Counted from the first letter of the stretch, positions 1 to 14,008 are shown. The stretch is DNA of 64,000 nt from Edolisoma coerulescens (GCA_013397115.1 VWZW01002532.1:1-64000), one strand, 5' to 3'. Numbers and translations are program-made. Notes: generated from the letters alone by a model not told the origin.

Positions 1-933
1 GCACTTCCCTGAACCCTTTGGATGATATTGAAAAAGAAACTATTTTTCTCAAAGTATCACCTTGAAAAGTCCAGTTATGGTAGTGCATATTTCTCTTGTT
101 ATGAATTAGACAATGTCTGGTATGATGGAGACCTAAACACACCTGTTAGGTAAAAGACTGAGTTTTAAGACCTACATCACATGAAATCTGCATCTCCCAA
201 TAAATACTGAAATATGCAGCTGTTGTTATCCTCTTATGGAACAATTTTCTATGGACCAGAAATTTGAATTAAGGATTAAAGAAACTTTTTCCCAAAAATG
301 TTTTTTGAATTTCTGAACTCTCGGTAAAGAAACTATGTAGTCAGAAGTCATATCTTATGGTAAACCAAAATTTTTGTTGTTGCTAAAAGCCTCAAATAGA
401 TCAAGATTTGCACCAAAGTCATAAAAGACTGTAAGAAGAGGCATTCAAACAAAAAACAAGCTTTGGATTCTGGTGAGAGGCAATATTGAGTTAGTTGCTT
501 CAGGAGAAAGAGCTACTGAAAATCAAAACCTTAAGCCCAAAACCTCCCAATGAGAAACAACTGGTTTTGGCTTAGTATGTGTTTATCAGTTCTTAAAATT
601 CCAGTTTCATGTCTCCAAACTCATAAAACAACGAAGAACACCTTTAATATTAGCAGATGAATATGGTGCTATCAAAAGGCAGCTCCAGTCAAACTGTTGA
701 TGACCTGTATGTTAGAAACTGGTTTAAATTATCATCTTCTATCAACATCACATAACACCATGATCTGACTTCTCGAGAGTGTGAATGAGGTAGTGTTAAA
801 TTAAGATTTCTAACTCCATTTAGTCCCTGCACAACAAAATGTTTCCATCCATGCTAGTAATCACATGGATCACATTTCAGGACTAATGTTATGGTTTTGC
901 TAAAGCAAAGGAACTCCAAACTGGATTTTCTTG

Positions 934-965
934 CACACAGATTTTCTCACACACAGATTTTCTCA
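934..965. repeat. 16-bp perfect tandem duplication
   Basis: The unit CACACAGATTTTCTCA occurs twice back to back (934-949 and 950-965) with no mismatch. It looks like a simple replication-slippage duplication, seeded by the short CACA run. No coding or regulatory role is apparent. Confidence 0.9.
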
Positions 966-3105
966 CTGATTCCCACAATATGAATATACTTAAAGTGTGC
1001 TGAAAATGGGTTTGGCACTATGCACACTGTCTGGTAAAACAGTCCTTCACTTCAGCTGTCTATAGACTGAAAAGCAGACTGAGAAAAGTTTAACTGTTGA
1101 GAAGGCAGATAGCAAAAGAAACTTGAACGCATTAGAAAAACTTAGCTGCAAGTGTGATGAAAGACAACTAACTTGTTTCGGGAGTCTTTATGTCTGTTAA
1201 TTATAGCGATGACCCATTGCTTAGAATTGATAAACTGAATTTATAATCTAACATTACAGGATTTCTTTCTTCCTGAACTCATATGAAGTATCATCACTTA
1301 CCTTGAAAAACAGCATTTTTACCTTATAACATATTGAATTACTGAGTCTGTTAATTTTTTTCAATGTTAAAGAATGCCTAGCAATAAAACATGTTTAACA
1401 CATTAAATGGTCCCAGTGAGCCAAATACCACCCTTGGCCACTCAGTGGGAAGGGTGGTGTGTTCTCCAGATGACAGTGGATCAAATTGTCATGGTACACA
1501 GAGATTCATCCAGAGATTCTGGGCACCCTTAATTCCCAGGCATGCCAGAGGGGCTTAGAAATTTTTAACTTGTGAGGCTTCTAGATGAGGTGCTGGCATA
1601 GGGGTTATTCAGACTGATGAGCTCTGTTCACAATCTTCCTTTCAGGGAGGTATGAGACCTGCCATCTAGCTCAGGAACCATGCTTCCCTCCTGGGCAACA
1701 TTCCGCCAGTTACAATTCCAGAAAAATGAAATATATAGCCTCTTAGTAAATTAAAATTAAAAAAACCCCGGTACTTTTAACTTGCAAAGTTAGTGATGTT
1801 TTCTTCATTGCACTGGTCAGGTTCCAGTGCAACATGAGGTGACCTGGAGACACTGCTGGCCTGAGAGTTTGATATAGAACCAGCAGGAGGGACTCGTTCC
1901 TCTATAACAGCCCTTAGTTCATTAAGTGTTGCTAGAGTCCCTGAAAATTTTTCAGAATTGAAAATTCAAAAATTCTATATTGTGGGCCACAGGATAGGTG
2001 ACAATATTTTGGCCTGTCTTCTTCATCTCCATGAAAATCTCATATAGTTCAGATTAATCAAACCTTAACTAGACAAGAGTGAGTCAGCCTTCTCTAATGC
2101 CATCTGTCCTAGGGGGCTGATCTCTAGTAAACACATACCTGTTTTCTGCTCCCTTTCCTTGCTGACATTTTCCCACCCAGATCTTTACCTACTCAACTGC
2201 TGCTCTTTGCCAGGCTTTCCCATATCTCTTCCCTTCCAGTAGCAGGTCACTCCTGGGGTTGCCCTGAGGACTCATGTGCAGATTTCCTCCCCCTCTCCTG
2301 CCTCGATTTTGTTGACTTCACTGTCGGGGTTTCTGTTTCTCTTGAGAGAGTTTATGACCATCCAGAAATTACCTCTGCTAGGAAATTATTCTTTTCCTTA
2401 AAGGAATGTGTTCTTAAAAACAACACTAACCTTTCAGGGTAGACTCATGGGATGACTAATATTCTGGCATACTATCAGCGGTTCATATTCTCTCCTCTTT
2501 CTCTTTCCTTTCAGTTCCATTGTGTGGATTTTCTAACTCTCTTTAGAGCATAATTGGAAAGCATATCTTTGTTTATTTCTTTCACCACACAGTTTTTTCT
2601 CTCTAGCTCATTTTCGTGCTCTGGGAATACAAAGTTCTGTGAGCCAATAACAACGGATAAGCAGTTCTTTAATGACCATTTTCTTTAATTTCTCAAGGTT
2701 CTGTCAGATACAGTTTTTGTCTTCCTCATTTTTTGCCATCTGTGGTGAAGATAATGCAAGCCTTAGGATTTTTCAGTAGACATCTGTAATAATTCTCCCC
2801 TTTCCTTCTTTCATCTGCAGAAATTGAGCTCAGTCTATCCTCTTCAGAATTAAAGGGTTTGGAAAGTATCGACAGTATAAATCTCTGTTCCTTTTCTCTC
2901 ATCTAGCTGAAATGGTGTGGGCTTTGTTTCACTTTTTACTTTTTTTTTTGTGAAGAGGGCCAGAAGATTACTGGGATGTCACCAGTCTCCTCTGCTAAGC
3001 TGCATAATTGCCAACTTGAAAAGTTTCCTGGATGCGTCTCTTTCCCAGCACATGCTGTTCTACTGTTCACACCATTTATTCTAATACTTGTCAGGCATGC
3101 AGTGC

Positions 3106-3120
3106 TTTTTTTTTTTTTTT
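3106..3120. repeat. Poly-T tract
   Basis: Fifteen consecutive T residues followed by AAATTTTTTTATT. It could be a homopolymer, or the complement of the A-rich end of an inserted copy, but no retrotransposed body is visible next to it. Confidence 0.85.
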
Positions 3121-4662
3121 AAATTTTTTTATTAATACTAATCAGCCTGAAGAACCCATGAGGATAAGTGTTAGTGCATTTTGAAGGAAGGCATATTCAG
3201 AATGATTAATTTCTGAAGGACAAAGGGGTGAAAGCCATTGCACCTGCTGGCTTCCAGAGCAGGTAAAGTCACAGAGGTGACTTCAAGGCCAGGTTTCCAG
3301 CAGTGTTGACCTCCTGTATCTTCTGCTGCCTTTGGCTGGAGTGCAAGGAGGTGGCCTGGTCCTCATCTGCTTGGGAACAGTGGACTTGCACTAGCATGAG
3401 GCATCCCTGTGACCTCTTGGCTGAGGCCAAGAGGATGCTGGGGACACAGCCTTGTAGGGGGCTTTCCAGATCATTGACCCAAGGCCAGCTGCAGTAGATA
3501 ATTCTGGCAGCTGAGTGGACTCCTCCAAGAACGGTCTGAGAGCCCACTTTGTTTGCCTCCATCTCCTCCATTTAGTCCCCGTGCTGGGAATCTCATTTGC
3601 ATCCACATCGTTCCGCTCATTAGAACTTTTCTTCTGACATCTAGCCTATCTTTTATGCATATGGGCTGAGCTGCAGAAAGCACAAAGGGGTGATTAACAA
3701 CAGTGTGTTTTACTGGCTGTTTTTTTTTTTTATGGTTCTTCAATGCTTAGTTTTTTCCTAAACAATTAAAAAATGTTGTTTGTCATGATCACTTCTTTTC
3801 ATCTCCATCCAGAAGTGAGTCTCCTCCTAGCATGCCACTTTGTCCCATCTCATCAGCTCAATGCTGTTGTAGGATGAATGAAGTACAATACACTTTCTGT
3901 GGGACAGCTGCTCTTGGGAGCACAGAAGCAAAAGTGGCTCAGAGACAGAGACATGCTTGTAACATGGAGACTCCATCAAATTGCACTTTAGAGATAACAG
4001 TGGGGGAACAAATGAGCTCCAGAACAGTTTGGGTAGCTTGGAATCATTCAGGAATCCCACACGAAATACCACTACTGCCTCTTTTATTGCTCTGCTGTTG
4101 GGAATGTAAGCAGCACAAGCAGGTGGATGGGAGCCCCAGGGAAGTAAAAAAGAAAGGCATTGTCCATCAGGACCCTTTGACAGTGTCATTCCCCTCTGTG
4201 GTCCAAGATGAGCGAGGACAGACTTCGGGGCACACTGCAGTGTGCCCCACAGCTGGCAGAGGGGATCAGTAGCGTGCTGTCCAGTTTGCTCTGCACCTGT
4301 TGTGAATGCCTTTCTGCTTGGCTCACTTTCCTTTTCCTTGATCTGATGTAGTTTTTACAGATGAGGCATTCATGGAGAGATTCCAACAGACCTCTAGTAA
4401 CTTTTTCCATTGAATAATGCTTGATCCTTTTAAAATTGTTTCAAATAAATATGATAATTAATAGAGATAGTAAAAAAATTTGGAACATAAGGCATTTTTG
4501 GAGGATGAGCAAAGACCACCCAGTATACCACGTATCTTCCCAGCCCAGCTCTAGCCAATTGCTGCACAAACAGCTCTAATATTACAATCCTAACTGTTTT
4601 ATTGGTTATGTCTAGATTTGCCACAGTCATAATTAAAAATTTTGCTGTACTTGTGACCAAAG

Positions 4663-4810
4663 AATCACAGAGCATCCCAGAAATGATAGAAATCAGGTCT
4701 GCTAGGAACTTTAGCTAGGAACATTATTTCCGTTGCTTTCATGACCACTTGACATGCCTGACAGACATTTGTCTAACTTGTTCTTAAAAGTTTTGTGTCT
4801 GCCATTGTGC
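4663..4810 (-). mobile_element. Possible ancient CR1/L3-like LINE 3' fragment
   Basis: On the plus strand the segment starts with AGAATCACAGAGCATC. Later it contains the words TGACAGACATTTGTCTAACT and TGTTCTTAAAAG. This order resembles the reverse complement of old amniote CR1/L3-type 3' ends: a terminal AATCACAG-like tip, then a block reading roughly 'gtttgtctaacctgttcttaaaa'. The copy is heavily diverged and has no open frame. Both edges are approximate. The resemblance is from memory of the family, so this call is tentative. Confidence 0.4.
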
Positions 4811-5949
4811 TGCTTTGGTCTCCCAGCTAAACCAGTGTTGCACTACAACAATCACCCCTCAACCAGTGCTGTTGCCTAACAGCAGGAATTCTTGGTCTCA
4901 AAAGTTTCCATTCTGTTCCTTTAATGAAACTGGTTTTGGGATGATAGTTGGAACTGGGGATTTGTTTTACTCTTCCTGGGTAAAAAAAGTCACCCCAGAG
5001 TTTCATTGCATAAAGCCCACTGACACAAACTAGAGGTACAATTTCTCACCTATGCATTCAGAAGTAGATTGGTTTTGCCAATTGCAGTAGCAGCAAGGAT
5101 AGCCTTGAGAATCTGCTTCTCCTTTCTTTCCATATAAGGCTTTTTATCTATATAGGTGCTCCTAGGAGAAAGTGCTCCCAGTGCTCTGGTACCTTTGCCA
5201 GACTCTAAGTGTATTAAAATGATCACTTTCCATTTCCTTGAGTGTAGCCCCAAAACAGCAAGATCAGAAGGAAGGAAATGAGTTCACCCCTCTGCCATCT
5301 GCAGTTTTATGTCCCTCCGTTTCCCACCCACCTCCTTGCAGGCAAGGAATATGATTCCCGCTCAGAGACTAATAACTGCATGTGAATTTGGTGGGGGAGG
5401 GGGAGATTTTCCAAGATGCTGAGCTCTAATAGAGAATTTCCTGCCATGCTTCTGCTCCTGAGGTAGTGGGTCTCAGCAACAGCACATTGCTAAGGCAGGT
5501 CTGACCAGCTGCTGTGGTGAAAAGAGGATGTCTCTTGGGAAATGCCTGGCTTCTCAAGACTGGTTTTATAAACCAGGTCTGAAAGACAGCCCAGTGCCAG
5601 TGCAAGTCTGTGGAGAGCCCACTTTTGGTAAGTCCATGAAAGGAAATGCCTCATCAGAGGTGAGAGACTGAGCTGATTAGCTGCAGCCTCTGAGCAGAAC
5701 CAAACCACTGCCCTGTGCAGAGCACAGCACCATCATCTCATCTCCAGATGACACAGGCTGTTCCTGCATTCCAAAGTTCATATCCAAACAAAAAAATAAA
5801 TACAAGAGTGCAATCCTTTAGCCATCTGGTAAATGGAAAATTCAAACTTTGCCATAGAGGTTGCTAATCTCCTCCTGGCAGCTGGGGTGCTGACCAGACA
5901 TCCTGATGCAAATCCAAGCAGCAGAAGGCAGGCACACACCTGTCAGGAA

Positions 5950-6160
5950 ACGAGACGAAAGCGTGCCTCTTCCGACTGCTCGGCACAAGCAGCCAGGATC
6001 ACCTCCCCAGAGCCAAACCCCTCATGTCTCAAAATGCTACGTAATACAGCTGGCAGCTCCAGTCTGTGGAGCCAGTGCTTTTCAATCGGACTGTCACCGG
6101 TGTATCGTCCTTGCCACATCCCATGGTTGTTCATTTATGTGGTCCACATGTCTTCCGAGT
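5950..6160. other. CpG-enriched patch of unknown origin
   Basis: About ten CpG dinucleotides lie in some 210 bases, five of them between 5951 and 5982, whereas neighbouring sequence has very few. No LTR ends, TATA box or coding domain could be recognised. It could be a young or unmethylated insertion, a conserved element or part of an unrecognised exon. Confidence 0.35.
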
Positions 6161-7444
6161 TGTGGATGCTACACAAATCTGAGGATAATGGGCAAGGCAA
6201 GTTTTCATTCCCTCTTTTATGAGCATCCTGTCCTCAGCAAGAGGACAGTGAGGTGGGAGAGGAGTAGAGGAGACAACTGGGTTTTATTTTTGCTGTGTCC
6301 GCAGAGGGGCAGAGATGAGGAGTAGAAGGAAAGGCAGCAAGCAAGTGAACAGTTGCTCCTGTTTTAAAAAGAAATATTTAGGCTCCTGTCTCCAGGGATC
6401 TGGGTTATGAGTCCTGAAGGAATGGGGGAAATTCCTAAAATCTCAAGGTGCAGTACCAGAAGCAACATGGGAAGAGTAGCATACCCTGACTGAAAGCCCT
6501 GATGACATTTGTTGGTTTCCCACTCAGTGCTGGCTTTTTTTAAGCTCCTGCCAGCTTACCTCACGCACTGCATGGTGAACTGAAGTCAGACTCCTAAAAC
6601 TTTTATCTTGTGAGGCTCAGAGCACTCTAGACCCTCTCTGGACTTGATCCAGTACATATCTGATGAGGAGTAGATAGACTGGAGTGCCTGACAGCCACAA
6701 TCCATGCCATCAGTAAGAAATCAGTGCTAGGCTGGTTTCAGTCTATGGCAACAGCAAACCCAGCCTGCTTCAAAGTGCTCTGAGGGACGTGCCTGCCTTT
6801 AGAGCATGGCTGGCAGGCAGGAGCTCTGGGCTCTCCTTGTCGTCATTCGCTACATGGAGTGCAGCTCAGGGTGACAGGAGAGCTCTGACAAGCCCTGAGG
6901 CCGGGTCTGGGGGGAACCTCTGGCTGCTGCTGCTGGCAAGGCAGGCAGGGCTGGAGCTGGCTTTTGGCCAGGGCTCTGCCCTCCAGAACTGCATCCTGTG
7001 GGAAGCTTGGCCCAGGCAAGAGCTCTGCAGCAGAAAAGACTCACCTGCTTGGCCTGGCTCTTTAATCAGGAAAGGATCATTTTCTGTGAAGACCTGTGTC
7101 CACAGGTAAAAGGAAATGTCAGAATGGATAGCCAGAAATAGGTGCCTGATTTGAGCCCAGCTCAGGTGGGGATGTTTTTTATTATCAGCAGCTAATGCAT
7201 TGGAGGCAAAAAAACGTGAGACCTATCCTGTTTATAGACTTTCACTTTAACAAAGTAAATTTGCTTTTTCTGCTTTTTGTTTCTTACGTATCTCTCTAAA
7301 TGGGGATTCTATCTGTAGCATTTTACAGTTATGAAGGATGGAGAAACAGTTCAGAAACTGGCATTATGTTCCCTTGTTTTCCCATCCTATTCCCATGGAG
7401 ATTTAGGGAGGAACTGCTCCAGACACAGCATTTGGCAGGGTTTG

Positions 7445-7462
7445 NTTTTTTTTTTTTTTTTT
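7445..7462. repeat. Ambiguous base followed by 17-base poly-T
   Basis: An N at 7445 is followed by an unbroken run of T residues. The N most likely marks uncertainty in homopolymer length in the assembly. Open frames reading through this point are unreliable. Confidence 0.9.
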
Positions 7463-7665
7463 GAGCCCAGAAAGCTCTGTTTCTGTTTGATCCTGATGAG
7501 ACTGGTGTTGAGGAATTTGCCACCAGTAAAAAGGCCACTGAGCTTTCGGGGAGGATGAGACCGCAAACATTCGCTGCTGCTCCTGGAAGAGAAAGGCTCA
7601 CGGCATGCACAGTAGCCTTATTTAACCTGTGTGCTGCCCCTCAGGCATCCTGACAGCAGAACCTG

Positions 7666-7896
7666 CGGCGATGGCAGAGCAGCGCTGCTCCGAGCCTGCA
7701 AAAGCCATTAGGACATTCTGCTGCCGCAGGGACTGGGGCCAAGCAGCCAAGACAATCTGCCTTAGAATGCAATCAAACACGAGTTTCTGCTCTGAAGGCT
7801 GGAGGGGAATGCCAGGAGGACAATTTGAGTGCTAGCAGGATGTCTGGCCCTGGGGCCAGGCAGCGTGCCAGCCTGCACCGACCCGCTCGGCCACCG
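7666..7896. other. GC- and CpG-richer patch, possible exon or element
   Basis: Roughly eleven CpGs occur here in GC-richer sequence inside an AT-rich region. Just upstream, at about 7630-7644, is a pyrimidine-containing stretch ending in CAG that could pass for a splice acceptor. A plus-strand open frame of 68 codons (7629-7835) runs through it and is cysteine-rich, but I recognise no family. The evidence is composition only. Confidence 0.25.
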
Positions 7897-10800
7897 CTTG
7901 CCTGCCTCTGTCCAAGGAAATTCTGGGTCATTTTAAGAAGATTTGTAAACCAAGACCTTTGGTCTTCCAATATTTAAAAGATACCCAAACTGTTACTGTG
8001 GCTACTATAGCTAAGTGCAAAAATCACACCAAATTCTAACAAATATAATGGCTTACCTTGAATTACCAGGATCAACGTCTAAGGGAAAAATGGCAGTGTT
8101 CCAGTGTTATCACATTTGTTTACAGTTTAAGACACATTCAGCATAGATTCAGGGTATTTTCAGGCTGCAGAAAAGAAGGTTTACAAATACTAACAGGCTG
8201 GGCACCTGTTAGACCTCTTGCTGGTCTCTATCCAAGCTTGGATCCAACTGCTTTTCACCATCAAGGTGAAATTCCAAGCTGCAGCAGTGCTGGAAATTTG
8301 CTCGTCATCCATTTTTCCTCTAGTTCCAGGAATGAAATAATACTATAAAAAATGCATCAAAACAAGCCTGGAAAAATATTTGCTGTAGTGCAAAAACCAG
8401 GAGATAAGAAGACTCATGGACCACAGCAACTTCTGTGCATATATACCCAAACTGAATCACATTTAATTGGCAATTATTTCTTCCAGACTAATTTTTCTGC
8501 AACAGTTGAACTACTACATTATTTGCTCTAATGTCTGTGTGTTTCTCTCTAAGACAGGTCTTCTTTGTACTCTCCTCTATAGCAAAGGACAGTAATTCTT
8601 ATACACGATGTGATTTATTGTCTCAGCCGCTCTTAAGCAACACAGGCTTATTGTCAAATTGGTCTGCTGAATAAAATTATTAGTTGAATAAATCTGAGGA
8701 GTGCAAAAACTCAGTGAAACTTCTCACCAATATTTCACAGTCTCCTGTCTGAATAAAGCTCTTTTGCTCAGACTTCTGAACAGCTGAGTCCATATATTTT
8801 ACAACCCCAGCATTGCATACATTGTTTCTTTCAAGCAGACATCCCAGTGAAATAAAGGCAAGTGAATCCGGATTGCTGGCATTTGCAGTGGGAAAAGAGA
8901 AAAGCAGCTGGTAAGAGCCCTCAGTGAGTTTGTGTCTCAGCAAGCAGCGCAGCCCTCACTGTGGCTGTGCCCAGGCTCCTGGGGTGCTGCCTGTGGCTCT
9001 GACACGGGGAATGGCAGACAGCTCTCAGTCCTAACAGCCATCCCCCTATTTTATACCTCAGGTCTTTTCCTTCATGCCCCGTGCTGTCAGAAACCGGGTT
9101 GCTGAGCCACCACCCCCAGCTGGATATCATTGAGGGTGCCCTCTCCCTGGTACAGAGAGGGACTTGCTGCCGTTTTAGTTATTCAGGGGTGACCATTTGT
9201 TGTGGTTTAGGAATGGTGCTCCCCAATTCAGCGCTTCCACTGACACTCTCCAAACCACGCACCTCTCTCTTGCTGGTTTGACACAATAAAATACTCACTG
9301 GAAAAAAGAACCTTCAAATCATTCCTGTTTGCAGATGTCAGGGAAGATGAGCTTTGCCCCGACAGCATGTGTTGGTCTCCTATCCAGTGGTGGCTGTGGG
9401 GGTGGTCCAGCCTTGCCATAGCAGGGCTGATGGGGGCACAGCCAAGCCCCCCATCTTGCCTCGGAAAAGGGCTTTGAGAGGGGAAAACCCTTTAGTAAGC
9501 AACGGGATTAATCACACCTGGGGTTGGAATGGCAGATTGGAAGTGCAGAACAAAGGGAAAAGGTGGCTTTGATTACAAGGATTCGTAAAGTCATCACTCA
9601 GAGAGAAACCCAGCACTTGGGGAAAGGCCATGTTGCTGGGAGAGGGAGAGCGACAGAGGCTTTAATTTTCATGTGTTTTTCTTGGTCCACAAAGCAGAGA
9701 TCACACAGGGAATGCTGTATCCCAGCACCACCTTGCCACACGAGCTGCCGAGATGTGAACTTCGCAGCCCTGCTCTGCCCATGGACGTCTCCCTGAGGGA
9801 TAAATCCTCACCCTTTTCACAGACATTCAGGATGGATGCTGTGTCCTTGGTCCAAACCAAAAGAATATTAACCAAGATGGCTTTTGTGTGTGAGAAAAGG
9901 CAAACAATCAGTTGTGCAACTGGGACTCCTTCATTCTGTTTCCCTGAACTGTAAGAGAGAGGAGGACGATTTACATGGTAGAGCAGCAATGGATGTCTCA
10001 CAGGGACAGAGACTGGAGAGGTAGCTGCTTGGAAAATTTCAGTGTGAAACTGAAAATGCTGAACTTTAATTAAAAAAAAAGAAAAAGAAAACTTCAGTTT
10101 AGCTTTCAGCCAAAAATGGCAAATGATGGAAAAATTGTGGTTTCGTATGAAAAAGTAAGAGAAAAATTTCCAGGAAAGTCTTTGTCTAGTCAAAAATATA
10201 CTGTTCCATTATAAAATAAATAAAAAAAACCCCCTATTAGATCAGACAATTTCTTCCCAGTCCTGGTCAGGCCCAGCATTCCTAGGAGGACCATACCCAC
10301 TAGATGTCAGTCTATTGCCATGCAATAAAAACAAATGAGCCAGAAATGTCATCAGGAGTTTTTTGGGATGAGGATATTTCCACTGAGCTGTCTTCTGTCA
10401 AAAATGTTGCCAGTAACTCCTTAATTTCTATAAAATTCCTAAGCTTTGTATTTCCAGAGTTTCTCAAGGCCGTTGCAACACATTCCATGGACTATGCCAG
10501 CCAGATATTTTTCCACTACCACATCTAACCCCCAACTGACCTTTGAGTCCCCAGATCTTAAAAAACTTTTAAGTAACATTTGAACAGCATAAAAAATAAT
10601 AATCCCCCCCTGACTTCTCTACCACTCATGCCTCCCCCTTCAGTTCATGGCACTACAGATTTTCTAGAGACAGAGAAACAAGCACTTTATTTAGCTGCAG
10701 TGTGGGCACACAGCAAAAAAATCCTTTCTGCACTATTCTGAATAGCTGAAGCAAACACCTCTCACTCTGATACCAACATATGAAGAAAAACAGAGTGCAT

Positions 10801-13800
10801 TCTATGAAACACAGGTCTTAAAAAACATTCTATGATTTTCCTGCTCTTAGCAATCGTTCACTTTGGGATTCAGCTACTCCAAACAAAGGCCATAAAAGCT
10901 CCTTGAGATAATGACTGCAGAAAAGTTTATTCTTCCCACTACCTGTGACAAATGCTATGATACTGTAAAGTGCTCTCGTTAACTTTCAACCCTGAATTGA
11001 CTTCAGTGGAATTTGTGACAGTTATGTCAGAAGAAAATGTGGCCAATATTTTCTAAAAGTTGTGGTCTGGGTGGTGGCCTGTTTCAGTATATTCTGCTGC
11101 TTGTGTCTGCATCCATACTGTTTGCACCTTCTTCAATATTTATTCTGTTTCAAGAAAAATGTACAGCATTTACCTCTGGCATGGAATGCAATAGGAGAAA
11201 TTGTTTAGGCCTTAGATCAGAATGACACTTTCTTTCCTAGATACAAAACTTTAATTTTAGGAGGCTTGCTCACATATTTCTGCTGCTGAATTAGAATTTG
11301 AATCTTCAGGAGATCAAAACTCCCTTTCACATACACATACAAATATAATAATAAGGGCAATTCAGATTTGGAGTGTTCTGTGTGTGACAAGCCAGCTTTT
11401 CTGAATAGCACATAGAGACACCTGAGCAAAATTTTAAGTACAGAATCTGTTACAACATCTGGGTTGAAGACTTTTCTTGGTGATCAGCTATGATTTCTTC
11501 ATTCTCAGAAGAAGCTCTGTGTCTTAAGAAAAGTAAAATTTTTTTTTCTGAAGATTTTTTTGGTAGGATTATTTTGCACCCAGTGGTTGCTGCTGAATTC
11601 CATGGGTTTACATAGCTCCTACACTTTTTAACACCAGATTACTGGGAGAGAGACAGTCAATTAGGAAAAGAAAAAAGTGTGTGTATCAGATTTGTGTTTG
11701 CAAGACCAGACAAAACTGGAAAGAAAAGAAGAGCCCTCTTAGTCATAAAACTTCAAAGCTTCACTTTTCCTTACAGAATAGAGAATGCAGGAGTGAAAAC
11801 TGAGAAACAGACCTCCTCGTGTTAAATACCCTCCTGCTCTGCTTAGTGGTGGGCATCAAGCCATGCTTCACAGTAATGCTGGTGGGAGAGACCAAGGGAC
11901 AGTTTTGGCTTGCCACCATTCCTATGATGGTAATGAGAGGAACACATTTAATTAGAAATCCTGAAGCCTCATCTTCTGCCCAAGAAACTGCTGTGACTGA
12001 GCTGTACAAATTAAACTTGTGGCTGGCATAAGAGAAGTGTAAAAAGGTAGTTAATAAGTTAAGTTGCTTGGTGTTTATTGGACCTTAGTGCCAAAAAAAT
12101 TGTCAGTAACAAGACCCATACACATACAACTCAAAAGGAGCCTGAAGAGATCAGCAGCAACAGTTTTGGGGAAAGCACCAGCTCTATACATGTTCTGACT
12201 GGCAAGCACTGTTTCCAGCCACATTTGGCTTTCATTTACAAGTCATGCTTTGCACATGGGGTCTGTCTCACAGGTGTAGCATGTTCCAGACAGCAGAGAT
12301 CAAATGAAATTGGATAAATCTGCCTATTGAGACTTAACACATGATGTGTACTGGAAGATATGATACAACACCTTTGGTCCTCTGTAGTTATTCATAAGTT
12401 GGAACATACTCCTATTTAAAGAGGTTCACTGTAAAACTGTTGTTTAATTTGTTCTAGCCTAACACCTTCAAATCATCATTTGGGATTTTTCTAGTAACTG
12501 AAAGAGTTTACGTGAGCCATGACATCTCAAGTGGGTCTTTGTTTTTCATCAGGTCCAGGAGGATTAGACTGTCAGTTGGTGACAATTATTTATTCAGGTC
12601 TTTGGGAACACACAGTAATCATGCAGTTGAAATAACAAGGGAGACAACTTGCTTTATTCCTTTGCAATTTCACTGCTGTACAAGCCCTACCTTAGAGGGT
12701 CACCAGAAAGCTTTAACTCTTCTAATGATAGTCCAGATCTCTCTAGCAGATGGGAAATAATAATGCTTTTGGCATCAAAGTTTGTTCAACAAACTGTAAC
12801 AACAAGAGGGAAAAAAAAATCCAAGGCTGTTGTTTTTTAATTTTGTTTTAGTTTGATCACTCATGTGGAAAGAATCTTCTAGGAAATGTATTGCTAGTAA
12901 TGCTTCCATATGATAAATCCTATCTTTAGAGTTTATTTTAATAACCCTTGCCCTGAAAAGTGTCATTGAAATAATGTGAAGGCTTATATGTTCCCACAGT
13001 CTTAGAAACTACTAGTGGTGTGGGTTTTTGCTCATCTTAAGGCTACCACAGCTAAGATAGTTGAAAGATTTAGGATCAGATAAAAATAATTCTTTGAAGG
13101 ACCCAGTGATCCTTCAAAATGTGAATAGAAAGATGAACCATCATCATGTTCTTGTACAGAAACCCAAGAAGTGTTTCCACCTGGGGATGTATGTTCTCTG
13201 CAGGTAGCAATTTATTTAGAAATTATTCTGTTGTGTAGGAATTCTGACACTAGGAAGCAGAAGAAAGACAGAGTAGCCTAAGAAAAAGCAAACTTTTGCA
13301 AATGAATAGGAATGGATCTCCAAAGTGTTAGTACAGTGAAAACCAAGGTATAGTAGTGCCCTTGCACTGAAGAAAGGTGGCTAGTTGGAAGGTGATAATA
13401 AGTGACTAAAAATAAGAGGTTTCAGTCAATCTAGGGAGGCATCTGTAAAGAAGAATATTAACTATGTCTTCTGAAAGAGAAATGTACTTCTACAGTGGAA
13501 GCCACTTAGCAGCAGACTGATTTGCTCCATTCTTAAAACCATTCTTGAAAATGACAATTAGGACATGTTACACGCTGGCAGACAATGTGAATGAAGAGAC
13601 TAGATCAGCAGCTAAAATGCTGATTTACAAAGCCCTAAGAATGATATCTGCTCCACAGGAGAAGTTAGGGAGCAACTCTAATGCCCTGAGATGCTGCATC
13701 TTGACTTGGTGTGATAACCTGGATGACCAAGAGGAGTCAAGAGGGCTCCTAAGTGAAAAGCTGCTTACCACTGGACCCCCTTTTTGAGGCCAGGAAATTC

Positions 13801-14008
13801 TGAGTCAGAGTTCTCCCTAAAGCACACAAAGGTGACTGAATCCCATATGAACTGAGACACATAACCTTCACTTTGCTGCAATAGGTATTTCTGGGCAACT
13901 GGTAGACTAGTTTGGGCACTCTAGAGGAACCTGTAAGGGTGCCAGGACCCCACCTCCGAAATGCCACAATGGGGCAAAGGTCCCACCTGGGGACAGTAAA
14001 TAAAATGG

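Larger units (their letters stand above)
1..4662. other. Noncoding stretch, no gene recognised
   Basis: AT-rich DNA with no recognisable exon, RNA gene or full transposon. It holds a perfect 16-bp tandem duplication at 934-965 and a 15-base T run at 3106-3120. Open frames at 3269-3743 and 3827-4272 overlap each other on both strands, are at most 146 codons long and resemble no protein family I know, so I treat them as chance. The slightly GC-richer part at 3230-3600 was read in all frames and nothing was recognised. Confidence 0.6.

Noticed and set aside
3827..4272. Overlapping open frames of 120 and 146 codons on opposite strands
   Set aside because: The two frames shadow each other and neither resembles a known protein. 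Chance is the simplest explanation.
9669..10193. 174-codon minus-strand open frame
   Set aside because: Its N-terminal third is Phe/Ser/Lys-rich low-complexity sequence opposite an A-rich run. No domain, splice context or coding bias was seen.
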